Notes under the pieces: model-generated
The model's input: the letters and a program-made list of their open reading frames with translations, nothing else
Told to the model about the DNA's origin: nothing
Database searches by the model: none
Shown: positions 52,389 through 61,136 of the stretch, piece by piece
How the letters are laid out: the number at the start of each line of letters is the position of its first letter
Position numbering within the stretch: the first letter of the stretch is position 1
Source: HGM04593 sp045657945
GTDB lineage: Bacteria > Bacteroidota > Bacteroidia > Bacteroidales > Bacteroidaceae
DNA: 64,000 nt
Direction: 5' to 3'
NCBI GenBank assembly: GCA_045657945.1
Contig: JAZOUB010000001.1
Location: 108,781 to 172,780 of the forward strand
Position numbers and translations under genes: made by a program

Positions 52389-52402
52389 TTTTTGTAATTT
52401 TG
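52371..52402 (+). promoter_or_regulatory. Promoter of the SusC/SusD operon
   Basis: GTTG (52371-52374), 20 nt, TAATTTTG (52395-52402), 36 nt before the ATG. The -33 box lies in the loop of the preceding terminator. Confidence 0.55.
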
Positions 52403-52438
52403 CAGACTGAAATCAAAATGAAAATATAAGACTGAAAT

Positions 52439-55400
52439 ATGAACAGATTGCAGTTTGTTGAAAATATTAGGGGAGCAATGCTTGCGCTGCTGTTTTTCGT
52501 TGGCGTGGCACTGGTGCCTGCGGGTGCTTTTGCGGCAGCGGGTACATCGGCTGACCCCGATGACTTGAATGTCGCGACCGGTGTGGTTGTCGATAAGAAG
52601 ACTGGTGAACCGCTCATCAGTGTAAATGTCGCTGTGTGGTCGGGTGGTCGTCTGCTCACAGGTACTTCCACCGATTTCGAGGGAAAGTTCAAGATAATCT
52701 CTCCTGTAATTGATTTTGAGTTGCGTATATCTTACGTGGGCTACAATGAGGCCAAGTTCTCTTCAAAGAGCGGTGCATTGCATGACCTGCGTGTTGAACT
52801 CTCCGAGGAGAGCAGTACGCTTACCGAGGTAGTCGTCACCGGTTTTGTTACAAAGAACAAGGAGACCTTTACAGGTTCGGCAACCGAAATCTCGGGCGTT
52901 GAACTGCGTCAGGTGTCGGGTACCAACCTCATCAGCGCCATTTCGGCACTCACTCCGGGCATGGCAATGCTGCAGAATACAAGCCAGGGCTCAAACCCCA
53001 ACCACACTCCCGAGCTTGTGTTGCGTGGTATGAGCTCGTTCTCAAACAGCGGCCAGCAGGTGAACCAGCCTACAATTATCCTCGACGGTACCGAAATTAC
53101 CATGCAGGATCTTTATGACCTCGATATAAACGAGATTGAGAACATTACCGTTCTTAAGGATGCATCGGCAACGGCACTCTATGGTTCAAAGGCGGCAAAC
53201 GGTGTCATCGTGATTACTCGCAAGCCCATCCAGGAGAGCACCTTGCGCGTGCAGTATAACTTCACGGGTAATTTCCAACTCCCGGTGCTCAGCGACTACA
53301 ATGTACTGTCGGCTGCCGAGAAACTCGAATATGAGCGTCTTGCCGGTCTTTACGATGCAAAGGGTGCAATAAACTCGGCAACAGGTATGCCGTTGCAGTA
53401 CGAATATGACGAGCTCTACAACCAGCGCTACAAGCTTATTGCAGCAGGACAGAGCAGTGACTGGCTCTCGCAACCTGCGCGTGCGGCTCTCTCGCACGAC
53501 CACTCGCTGCGCGTCTATGGCGGTGCATCAAATCTCCGCTACGAACTCACAGGACGCTTTGGCGATACTCGCGGTGTAATGAAGGGCGACTACCGCAAGC
53601 GCACAGGAATCGGTTTCAAACTCGACTACTACGTGGGTAACCTCACAATCTCTAACCGCACCACATATCAGGAGGTGGCGGTGAAGAACTCGCCTTACGG
53701 TTCTTTCTCGCAGTATGTGCAGATGAACCCCTATGACCGCATGTACAATGCCGACGGCACACCAAACATGAATCTATCATGGGATTTGAACAACCCGTTG
53801 TACGAGGCTTCGCTCGGCAGTTTCTCCAAGAGCGGAGAGCGCACATTGACAAACAGCACCGACCTGCGTTGGGACATAAGCAAGATGTTCCTGCTCACAG
53901 GTCATTTCAACGTCACAAGCGCGGCGGGTGGCAGCGATATCTTTACATCGCCAAACTCATTGGCCTACAAATATGTTACCGACCTCTCCAAGAGGGGTGA
54001 ATATACAAAAGGCACCACCGATGCCATAGGCTACAACGGTAACATCGTGGGTACATTCAACAAGTTCTTCAAGGACGAGTCGCTTGTGAGCCTCTCGGCC
54101 GGTTGGGAAATCAACCACTCCAAGAGCAGTGCCGAAACTTTGCAGGTAATAGGTTTCTTCAACGACGATATGTCGTACATTGGCAATGCTGCGGGTTATC
54201 CAACCGACAGCAAACCTTTCGGTTCACAGGCCGAGACTGCCGATGTAGGTTTCTTTACAACAGGCAACCTCTCGTTCCGCAACCGCTATTTCATCGATGC
54301 CACATGGCGCACAACCGGTTCTTCACAGTTCGGCGAGAACAACCGTTTCGGTCACTTCTGGTCTGGCGGTCTCGGTTGGAATGTGATGAACGAGCCGTTC
54401 ATGAAGGCCGTAAAGAAGAATTTCGATGTCTTCAAGGTGCGCGGTAGTGCCGGTTACACCGGTAAGGTGACATTCAGCCCCTTCCAGGCAATGACAATGT
54501 ACCAGTACCTCAACGACTATGAGTACAAGAACGGAATAGGTGCAATTCCTGTGACAATAGGTAATGTCGACCTCACTTGGGAACGTACCATGAACTACAA
54601 CGTAGGTCTCGATTTGAGTATGTTCGACCGCCGGTTGAATTTCACCATCGATGCCTACATCCGCAATACCGAGGATTTGCTGCTCGACAAAGCAAAGGCT
54701 CCGTCGACAGGTGTCACAAGTGCAACATCAAACCTCGGCGAGTTGCAGAACAAGGGTATCGAGTACCAGATTGACGGCTACGTGTTCCGCACCAACGATT
54801 TCTACTGGCGTCTTGCCACAAGCGGTTACATGAACCGTAACAAGATAACCAAGATTGACAAGGCACTCGAGGAAATCAATAAGGAGAACCAGGAGAACGC
54901 TGACCTCTATCTCACTCCGCTACCGCAGTATGCCGAGGGCGAGAGTGTGACCGCGCTCAAACTGGTGCGTTCGGCCGGTATTGACCCTGCGACAGGTAAG
55001 GAGGTCTACATCAAGCGCAACGGCGAGTACACATTCGACTATGACCCTGCCGACAAGGTCCTCATTGGCGACACAGAGCCTGCATTCACTGGTACATTCA
55101 GCACCAACCTCTTCTGGAAAGGCTTCAGCGTCTATGCGCTGCTCAACTTCCGCACCGGAGCATGGGTATACAATACCACGCGTGCCACAAAGGTAGAGGG
55201 TGCCGACCCAATGCGTAATGCCGACCAGCGTGTCTTTGACGACCGTTGGAAACAGCCGGGCGACCATGCACTCTACAAGGATATTGCCGACACATCGCGC
55301 CCCGAGCAGACCGACCGTTTTGCCGAGAAGGAGCACACCCTCTCATTGGGCTCGCTCAACCTCAGCTACGAGTTCAGCGACAAACTGTGCAAGCGCATGA

Positions 55401-55528
55401 GATTGCGCAACCTGCGCGCCGGTATAAACTTCACCGATATCCTGCGCCTCTCAACCGTGAAGATTGAGCGCGGCACCGACTACCTCTACAGCCAGGGATT
55501 CGAGTTCTATCTTAATGTAACACTCTAA
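52439..55528 (+). CDS. SusC/RagA-family TonB-dependent outer-membrane transporter
   Basis: 1,029 aa. Signal peptide to about residue 34, then a carboxypeptidase-like domain (NVATGVVVDKKTGEPLISVN). The TonB-box region follows (STLTEVVVTGF), then the plug with LVLRGMSSFSNSG, PTIILDGTEITMQDLYDLDI and VLKDASATALYGSKAANGVI, and a 22-strand-type barrel with the usual aromatic end (YSQGFEFYLNVTL). With SusD it forms the lidded importer for oligomers too large for porins, powered by TonB. First gene of a four-gene operon. The ligand is not shown by the sequence; absence of any glycosidase in the operon argues against a classic glycan locus. Confidence 0.95.
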   Translation: MNRLQFVENIRGAMLALLFFVGVALVPAGAFAAAGTSADPDDLNVATGVVVDKKTGEPLISVNVAVWSGGRLLTGTSTDFEGKFKIISPVIDFELRISYVGYNEAKFSSKSGALHDLRVELSEESSTLTEVVVTGFVTKNKETFTGSATEISGVELRQVSGTNLISAISALTPGMAMLQNTSQGSNPNHTPELVLRGMSSFSNSGQQVNQPTIILDGTEITMQDLYDLDINEIENITVLKDASATALYGSKAANGVIVITRKPIQESTLRVQYNFTGNFQLPVLSDYNVLSAAEKLEYERLAGLYDAKGAINSATGMPLQYEYDELYNQRYKLIAAGQSSDWLSQPARAALSHDHSLRVYGGASNLRYELTGRFGDTRGVMKGDYRKRTGIGFKLDYYVGNLTISNRTTYQEVAVKNSPYGSFSQYVQMNPYDRMYNADGTPNMNLSWDLNNPLYEASLGSFSKSGERTLTNSTDLRWDISKMFLLTGHFNVTSAAGGSDIFTSPNSLAYKYVTDLSKRGEYTKGTTDAIGYNGNIVGTFNKFFKDESLVSLSAGWEINHSKSSAETLQVIGFFNDDMSYIGNAAGYPTDSKPFGSQAETADVGFFTTGNLSFRNRYFIDATWRTTGSSQFGENNRFGHFWSGGLGWNVMNEPFMKAVKKNFDVFKVRGSAGYTGKVTFSPFQAMTMYQYLNDYEYKNGIGAIPVTIGNVDLTWERTMNYNVGLDLSMFDRRLNFTIDAYIRNTEDLLLDKAKAPSTGVTSATSNLGELQNKGIEYQIDGYVFRTNDFYWRLATSGYMNRNKITKIDKALEEINKENQENADLYLTPLPQYAEGESVTALKLVRSAGIDPATGKEVYIKRNGEYTFDYDPADKVLIGDTEPAFTGTFSTNLFWKGFSVYALLNFRTGAWVYNTTRATKVEGADPMRNADQRVFDDRWKQPGDHALYKDIADTSRPEQTDRFAEKEHTLSLGSLNLSYEFSDKLCKRMRLRNLRAGINFTDILRLSTVKIERGTDYLYSQGFEFYLNVTL

Positions 55529-55542
55529 ACATTGTGCAAATT

Positions 55543-56952
55543 ATGAAGAAGATTATATATGTATTGATGTCTGTGGCGCTTCTCACGACAACATCGTGCG
55601 AGGGCTTCTTGAACATCACCCCCGACGGACAGTCAAAACGTGACGAACTTTTGAGTACACAGCAGGGTATTGAGGATGCTATGTACGGTGTCTATTCCCA
55701 GATGCGTGGCCAGTCGCTCTATGGCCAGGAACTCTATTTCTCTACACTCGAGATTCTCTCGCAGACAATGTGGTGCAACGGAAGCACAGGCGTTACAGCC
55801 ATGAGTGAATATGATTGGGCACACTCGTCGGTGAAAGGTGTTTTCGATGGTGCCTGGACTGCGATGTACAAGAATATCTCCAATGTGAACAGCGTTCTCG
55901 ATGCTCCGTTGGTAAAGGATGCAACAACCTACCCATATACACTCTATCGTGGCGAGGCCTTGGGCTTGCGTGCATTCATGCATTTCGACCTTGTGCGCCT
56001 CTTCGCTCAGCAGTACACCGTCAACCCCGCAGCCGATGGCATCCCCTATGCTACCGATTTCTCTTTGATTACTCCAGATTTCGAGAGTCTTGAGAAGAAC
56101 TATGAGCATATCCTCAATGACCTTCACGAGGCCGAACTGTTGCTTGCCGATGAGGATAGCCACGAGGGCGACAGCAACTACATGCTCGATCGTCAGATTC
56201 ACTTCAACCTGCGCGCCGTGCAGGCAACCCTTGCACGTGTATATCTTACAATGGGCGACAAGGAGAATGCCGCACACTATGCACTCTTGGTGATAAACGA
56301 CGGCAAATATACTCTCAAGGAGAAGACCGAGGTCGTTAATGACCTTGCCGGTGTGCTCTCGAAGAAAGAGACTATCTTCGGTATCTACTATTCGGGCTTC
56401 TATGCCAATGTGAACGCCAAGTTGCAGCAGATGACATCGTACTACTCGCTCGACCTACGCAGTGATTTCATGTCACTCTACGAGAAAGACGCGGCCGGTT
56501 CCGATTACCGCACCATGGCCTATTTCTCCGAGTCTGGAACAGGCAGCGGCACAAAATACCGTCTGAGCAAGTTTACCGATATCTATGAGCTGAACAACAA
56601 CGCATCGAACCGCCCTGCCGACCTCATCCTGGGAATAAACATGATACGCATCCCCGAGATGTACTACATTGCAGCCGAGGCTCTGCTCGACAGCGACTAT
56701 GACCGTGCGTTGGAACTCTACAATGCTGTTCGCCTGCATCGTGGCCTTGAACCGCTCACCGGCAAACCGCTCACTGTGGAACTTATAAATGACGAGCGTT
56801 ACAAGGAGATGATTGGCGAGGGACAGACCTACTTTAACATGAAACGTCAGAACCTTCCAATCCTTTCACACGACGGCAAGACAACCTATCAACCATCGGC
56901 CGGAATTTATGCAATACCAATCCCCGATGCCGAGAAGGAAAACCGCAATTAA
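55543..56952 (+). CDS. SusD/RagB-family nutrient-binding lipoprotein
   Basis: 469 aa. Signal peptide with lipobox TTTSC, so the protein sits on the outer-membrane surface as the lid of the SusC barrel. Features are the SusD start (CEGFLNITPDGQSKRDELLS), the TPR-like helices (YRGEALGLRAFMHFDLVRLF), a middle with VQATLARVYLTMGDKENAAH, and the C-terminal INDERYKEMIGEGQTYFNMK. The ATG at 55543 is used; an in-frame GTG 9 nt earlier only adds MQI. It starts 14 nt after susC. Confidence 0.94.
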   Translation: MKKIIYVLMSVALLTTTSCEGFLNITPDGQSKRDELLSTQQGIEDAMYGVYSQMRGQSLYGQELYFSTLEILSQTMWCNGSTGVTAMSEYDWAHSSVKGVFDGAWTAMYKNISNVNSVLDAPLVKDATTYPYTLYRGEALGLRAFMHFDLVRLFAQQYTVNPAADGIPYATDFSLITPDFESLEKNYEHILNDLHEAELLLADEDSHEGDSNYMLDRQIHFNLRAVQATLARVYLTMGDKENAAHYALLVINDGKYTLKEKTEVVNDLAGVLSKKETIFGIYYSGFYANVNAKLQQMTSYYSLDLRSDFMSLYEKDAAGSDYRTMAYFSESGTGSGTKYRLSKFTDIYELNNNASNRPADLILGINMIRIPEMYYIAAEALLDSDYDRALELYNAVRLHRGLEPLTGKPLTVELINDERYKEMIGEGQTYFNMKRQNLPILSHDGKTTYQPSAGIYAIPIPDAEKENRN

Positions 56953-57010
56953 AAGCTAAAAGCTGAAAGCTGCGAGTAAGCGAGAGCAGAGGAAAAGTTT
57001 ACTTTTACTA

Positions 57011-57053
57011 TGCCGAGCGGGAGCAGGTTCAAGCACACAAAGTGCGGTTAAAG
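57011..57053 (+). repeat. GCCGAGCGGGAGC dispersed repeat, copy 2
   Basis: Second copy of the element at 12585-12628. It lies in the 244-nt gap inside the SusCD operon, next to another palindrome (AAAAGTTTACTTTT, 56994-57007) and A/G-rich AAAAGCTGAAAGC-type repeats. The gap contains no gene. Confidence 0.65.
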
Positions 57054-57196
57054 CTGAAAACGGAAAACGGAAAGCCGAGGTTTTCAACCGAGGGTTCAAC
57101 AACATCAACAGCAATAGGTCGCCCTGCGGGTTGCGGACAGTAGATGTTGTCAAAGGTGCAAAATGCTGTTAAAACTAAAATGTCAAAACTTGGACT

Positions 57197-58018
57197 ATGA
57201 AAATAAAAACTATTATAAAGCGTACAATGTTGGCGGCGGTGTTGCCTCTTGCGGCACTCCTTGCCTCATGCGAGGACGAGAACTACATGAAGTTCGACCT
57301 CTCGAATTCTGGTATATATTTTACCAAGGACACGCTCAACTACTCGTTCAGCGTAACCCCGGTCGAGGTAAAGACCCACACCTATAGCATCCCGGTGCAG
57401 GTGATGGGTAGCATTAGCAGTGAAAAGCGTCCCATAGGTTATTATATCGATGCCGATTCTACATTTGCCGAGGAGGGTGTGCACTTTACCATCGGCGAGG
57501 CATGCGTATTGCCCGATTCAATAGTGGGATATATACCTGTCACAATCTACCGCGACAAGCTCGAGGGTACATACGCTACAGGCTATACACACTATAAGCT
57601 ATGTATAAGACTGGCGCAGAACGACTGTTTTACCCCAACGCTCGATTCACTGCATCAGGTGCGCGTGTTCCGTTTTGACAACTCCGTGAACCAACCCGAA
57701 TGGTATAATGCCCATGGCGAGAAGGTTTGGCAGAAAAAGTATCTTGGCGAGTGGCATCCGCTCAAGTTCATCAAGATGGTGGAGTATTTCCATGCTGTCA
57801 AGGATATTCAGCCCGAGACCTACAAGGCAATGGTAAAACTCTATGGCGAGAACCTTGAGCACATTGAGTTCGGCGACCCTTACCAGTACCGCACAGTGTT
57901 CATCAAGTACATATACACCCCAATGTACAACTATTTCAATGACCCTGCCAACAGGGATTACATTCTGTCGGAGTTCCCCGATTTCCCATTCGACTTCCCC
58001 GACCCGAAGAGTGTGTAA
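57197..58018 (+). CDS. DUF4843 lipoprotein of the SusCD operon
   Basis: 273 aa. Signal peptide with lipobox LLASC (Cys about 25), so it is surface or periplasmic membrane-anchored. The body fits DUF4843: YMKFDLSNSGIYFTKDTLNY, VQVMGSISSEKRPIGYYIDA, FAEEGVHFTIGEACVLPDSI, and a C-terminal WQKKYLGEWHPLKFIKM with several aromatic residues. This family is regularly encoded third in SusC-SusD-DUF4843-PKD operons and is taken to be an accessory ligand-binding subunit. Separated from susD by 244 nt of repeat DNA but otherwise in operon order; 18 nt before the PKD-like gene. Confidence 0.87.
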   Translation: MKIKTIIKRTMLAAVLPLAALLASCEDENYMKFDLSNSGIYFTKDTLNYSFSVTPVEVKTHTYSIPVQVMGSISSEKRPIGYYIDADSTFAEEGVHFTIGEACVLPDSIVGYIPVTIYRDKLEGTYATGYTHYKLCIRLAQNDCFTPTLDSLHQVRVFRFDNSVNQPEWYNAHGEKVWQKKYLGEWHPLKFIKMVEYFHAVKDIQPETYKAMVKLYGENLEHIEFGDPYQYRTVFIKYIYTPMYNYFNDPANRDYILSEFPDFPFDFPDPKSV

Positions 58019-58036
58019 CGTTTAAGATTACCGGAT

Positions 58037-59551
58037 ATGAAAAATTTCAAATGGCTTTTGCTGCTGGTGGTTCTTCCATTGTTTGTGGCCTGTTTCGAGG
58101 ACAAGTCAACCACGGCCGACAAACCGCTCTCAAATATTAAAATAGAACAGGGAATAGACTCTGTGTACAATATCTACAAGTTCGATACCCTTGTAATCAA
58201 GCCTGTCATCTCACAGGAGAATGTTGACAAGCCACTCTCATACACCTGGGAGATTGACCTTGAACCCTATTCACACGACGAGGTGTTCGAGTACGTGGGC
58301 AACGAATTGGGCAAGTTCAACTGTCGCCTCATTGTGGAGAACGAGGACGGCAAGGCATTCTTCCCCTTTGTGCTCTATGTGAATTCCGATTATGAGTATG
58401 GAATTACAGTCTTGAGCCAAGACACCGATGGCAAATCAATGCTCTCGTTCATGCAGGAACCTATGACCGAGGCCGATTCGGCCAAGTTTACCGCCTACGA
58501 CTGCTTTACCCGAAATAACCCCGATGAGGCTTTTGCTGCGGGTGCCGTTGATGTAGTGCAGAGCGGAGGCCGCCTTATAATCGCCTGCCAGGGCGGTGGT
58601 GAGAGAAACGACGAGCCCACCATCTATTATCTCAACGAAAAGACAATGGTAATAGAGAACATGTTCACCGTGCCCGAGTATGACGACTTCAAGCCGACGA
58701 TACTTGGTGTACCGTCGGTAAGCCCCATCGGTTCAGTCTATCCCATCATTTGCGAGAACGGCAAGGTCTATGACTTCTCTGTTACCGAGGGCGTGGTGTC
58801 AGAGCCTCTGAAACATAAATACTCATACGCGCAGAGCTGCATTGTCGATGTCAACGGCGGATACTACGATATCCTTCTCTTCGACAATGACAACAAGGGC
58901 ATGAGCCTCATATATAACGGCTATGGTCCATATTACTGCGGTGAGCCCTACAGCCTCTTGCTCAGCGACTCGCTCTATGCGTCAAAGAACCACTTCGCAA
59001 ACAGGGAACTCATCACAATGGTAAAGATAAGGATGACCCAGAGCCAGAAGACTCTCGTTGGTCACCAGGAGTTCCTTGCCATGTCAAAGCTTGCAGGCAC
59101 ACCGGGCGTTTCAACCCGCACCGAGGTGCTCTATACCGATTTTTGGGGCTATGACTATGTAAACCAGGCATCGGTGTTCCATGTTGCCAACCAGCAGCTG
59201 ACAACAATGATGAACAACCCTATAAAGATTTCAACCCCCTGTATTGCCAACAAGACATACTATACCATGTTCTTTGCCGATGGCAACAAGGTGCGCCGCT
59301 GGAACTACACATCGAACATTGCAGACCTGCCAAAGGCACCCACATTGCTAACCGTCGGCAGCGCTACAGCACAGATTACCGGCTTTGAAATGAGCGACGA
59401 CCACAAGGTGACATACGTGTCATTCTACGACTCACAGAAAGAGGGTCTTAACGGCAGCGTATGGCTCTTTGACACCGACACCGGCGAGGTGCTCGAAAAG
59501 CACGATAATTTCTGCTATAGGCCGGTGAAGATGTTCTATAAGACAAGATAA
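58037..59551 (+). CDS. PKD-like family lipoprotein of the SusCD operon
   Basis: 504 aa. Signal peptide with lipobox LFVAC, then a PKD-like beta-sandwich (about 45-120: PLSYTWEIDLEPYSHDEVFE, CRLIVENEDGKAFFPFVLYV). A repeated-blade, propeller-like part follows (GITVLSQDTDGKSMLSFM, GGRLIIACQGGGERNDEPTI, then TYVSFYDSQKEGLNGSVWLF near the end). Family known only as PKD-like lipoproteins of SusCD loci; probably an accessory outer-surface ligand binder. Last gene of the operon; a large palindromic element follows. Confidence 0.87.
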   Translation: MKNFKWLLLLVVLPLFVACFEDKSTTADKPLSNIKIEQGIDSVYNIYKFDTLVIKPVISQENVDKPLSYTWEIDLEPYSHDEVFEYVGNELGKFNCRLIVENEDGKAFFPFVLYVNSDYEYGITVLSQDTDGKSMLSFMQEPMTEADSAKFTAYDCFTRNNPDEAFAAGAVDVVQSGGRLIIACQGGGERNDEPTIYYLNEKTMVIENMFTVPEYDDFKPTILGVPSVSPIGSVYPIICENGKVYDFSVTEGVVSEPLKHKYSYAQSCIVDVNGGYYDILLFDNDNKGMSLIYNGYGPYYCGEPYSLLLSDSLYASKNHFANRELITMVKIRMTQSQKTLVGHQEFLAMSKLAGTPGVSTRTEVLYTDFWGYDYVNQASVFHVANQQLTTMMNNPIKISTPCIANKTYYTMFFADGNKVRRWNYTSNIADLPKAPTLLTVGSATAQITGFEMSDDHKVTYVSFYDSQKEGLNGSVWLFDTDTGEVLEKHDNFCYRPVKMFYKTR

Positions 59552-59553
59552 AG

Positions 59554-59680
59554 GATAGGGAGTGACTAAAAAGCAAATTTCTGTGTTACGCTTGTCTTCA
59601 AAATCCTCATTTACGGTTAGTAAACTGCGGTTTTGAAGCCTACGCAAGCCTTGAACTTTGCCTTTTATTCACTCCCTATC
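59554..59680. repeat. 127-bp imperfect palindromic (MITE-like) element
   Basis: Ends are exact inverted repeats: GATAGGGAGTGA (59554-59565) and TCACTCCCTATC (59669-59680). Inside, AGCAAATTTCTGTGTTACGC then TTGTCTTCAAAATCC pairs imperfectly with GGTTTTGAAGCCTACGCAAG then CCTTGAACTTTGCC. A small TTTACGGTTAGTAAA hairpin is at the centre. It starts 3 nt after the operon's last stop, so it may also terminate transcription. I recall similar sequences recurring in related genomes. Confidence 0.65.
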
Positions 59681-59727
59681 GGCAATGGTGAAATAAAAGT
59701 TTACTATTTATATTAAAGGATACAATC

Positions 59728-59758
59728 CGTAGGGGCTGACCGATGTGTCAGCCCTACG
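59728..59758 (+). repeat. Dispersed hairpin element, copy 3
   Basis: CGTAGGGGCTGAC, loop CGATGT, GTCAGCCCTACG; 12-bp stem with one bulged G. Same layout as the copies at 12481 and 12551, with the variable stem pair changed on both sides. Confidence 0.7.
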
Positions 59759-59767
59759 TGTTTTCTA

Positions 59768-59886
59768 AGATTACTAGGGTGTCTAGGGTAACTAAAGCAA
59801 CTACGTAGCTATCTTAGTAATCTTAGCTATCCTAGCCATCCTAGCCATCCTAGCCATCATAGTTACCATAGTTATTCTAGTTGCCA
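59768..59886. repeat. Mirrored tandem array of 9-bp TAG-N6 units
   Basis: Nine forward units run from 59806 to 59886 (TAGCTATCT, TAGTAATCT, TAGCTATCC, TAGCCATCC twice, TAGCCATCA, TAGTTACCA, TAGTTATTC, TAGTTGCCA). Four units in the opposite orientation run from 59768 to 59803. The turn point is the palindrome TACGTA. The arms are partly complementary and can fold into a hairpin. It has no open frame of note and ends about 100 nt before ald. Confidence 0.75.
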
Positions 59887-59983
59887 TTTAGAAATTTTAA
59901 TACTCAAATATTTGTTTTTAATTGTTTAATATGTACTTTCACTCACGAAAATATCAATTGTCGAATTTCTAAACTTTACGACT

Positions 59984-61090
59984 ATGATTATCGGTGTTCC
60001 AAAGGAAATCAAGAACAATGAGAACCGTGTGGGTATGACCCCGGCGGGTGTTCAGGAGATGACAAAGCATGGTCACACTGTCTATGTGCAGGCCGGTGCG
60101 GGTGTTAACAGCGGTTTCAGCGATGATGCGTACATTGCGGCAGGGGCAAAGATTCTCCCTACAATTGAGGATGTATATGCCATTGCCGAGATGATTGTAA
60201 AGGTTAAAGAACCCATTGCAAGCGAATATGCCCTTGTGCGCAGGGGACAGCTGGTGTTCACCTATTTCCATTTTGCTTCGAGCGAACCGCTTACAAAGGC
60301 TATGGTCGAGAGTGGGGCGGTGTGCTGTGCCTACGAGACCGTAGAGCGCAAGGACCGTTCGTTGCCGTTGCTTGTACCAATGTCCGAGGTTGCCGGCCGC
60401 ATGGCTGTGCAGGAGGGTTGCTACTTCCTTGAGCGCCCACGTGGCGGCAAGGGCAAGTTGATGGGCGGTGTTCCGGGTGTGAAACCTGCAAAGGTGTTTG
60501 TGATTGGTGCGGGTATTGTGGGTACAGCTGCTGCACGCACGGCTGCCGGTATGGGTGCCGATGTCACAATCTGCGATATCTCATTGCCTCGTCTTGCTTA
60601 TCTGACAGATGTGATGCCACGCAATGTAAAGACACTGATGTCATCGGAGTACAATATACGTGAGGAGTTGAAAACTGCCGACCTTGTCATCGGTTCAGTG
60701 CTCATTCCGGGCGCAAAGGCACCGAAGCTTGTCACACGCGACATGCTTGCTTTGATGCAACCGGGCAGTGTGCTCGTTGATGTTGCCATTGACCAGGGCG
60801 GCTGCTTCGAAACATCGCGCCCCACAACGCACGAGGAACCTACATACTACGTCGATGGCATTCTGCACTATTGCGTTGCGAATATCCCCGGTGCCGTGCC
60901 TTATACATCGACATTGGCGCTCACCAATGCAACATTGCCTTATGCGCTGCAGCTTGCCGACAAGGGTTGGCAAAAGGCATGCACCGACAACGAGGAGCTG
61001 CGCAAGGGCTTGAACGTTGTAGAGGGCAAGGTTGTCTATCGCCAGGTTGCCGAGGCTTGGGGCTTGCCATACGAGCCGCTGGCGCTATAA
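59984..61090 (+). CDS. ald: Alanine dehydrogenase
   Basis: 368 aa. Interconverts L-alanine + NAD+ with pyruvate + NH3 + NADH. The start MIIGVPKEIKNNENRVGMTP is diagnostic (substrate-binding Arg in NRV). The conserved Lys is in IVKVKEPIASEY and the catalytic His in FTYFHFASSEPLTKAM. The Rossmann NAD site is VFVIGAGIVGTAAARTAAGM (about 170-190), and the conserved Asp is in VDVAIDQGGCFETSRPT. Full length. Tryptophanase follows after 46 nt with no terminator, so the two are probably one transcript. Confidence 0.96.
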   Translation: MIIGVPKEIKNNENRVGMTPAGVQEMTKHGHTVYVQAGAGVNSGFSDDAYIAAGAKILPTIEDVYAIAEMIVKVKEPIASEYALVRRGQLVFTYFHFASSEPLTKAMVESGAVCCAYETVERKDRSLPLLVPMSEVAGRMAVQEGCYFLERPRGGKGKLMGGVPGVKPAKVFVIGAGIVGTAAARTAAGMGADVTICDISLPRLAYLTDVMPRNVKTLMSSEYNIREELKTADLVIGSVLIPGAKAPKLVTRDMLALMQPGSVLVDVAIDQGGCFETSRPTTHEEPTYYVDGILHYCVANIPGAVPYTSTLALTNATLPYALQLADKGWQKACTDNEELRKGLNVVEGKVVYRQVAEAWGLPYEPLAL

Positions 61091-61136
61091 AATTGCTGCT
61101 TATATACTGAAATACTAACCAATAATATCTATTACT

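Noticed and set aside
59432..59647. Minus-strand frame of 71 codons over the end of the PKD-like gene and the palindromic element
   Set aside because: It overlaps a solid gene and the repeat; its protein is a by-product of the repeat sequence.
61091..61136. Terminator or TnaC-like leader between ald and tnaA
   Set aside because: 46 nt with no hairpin and no small frame containing a critical Trp.
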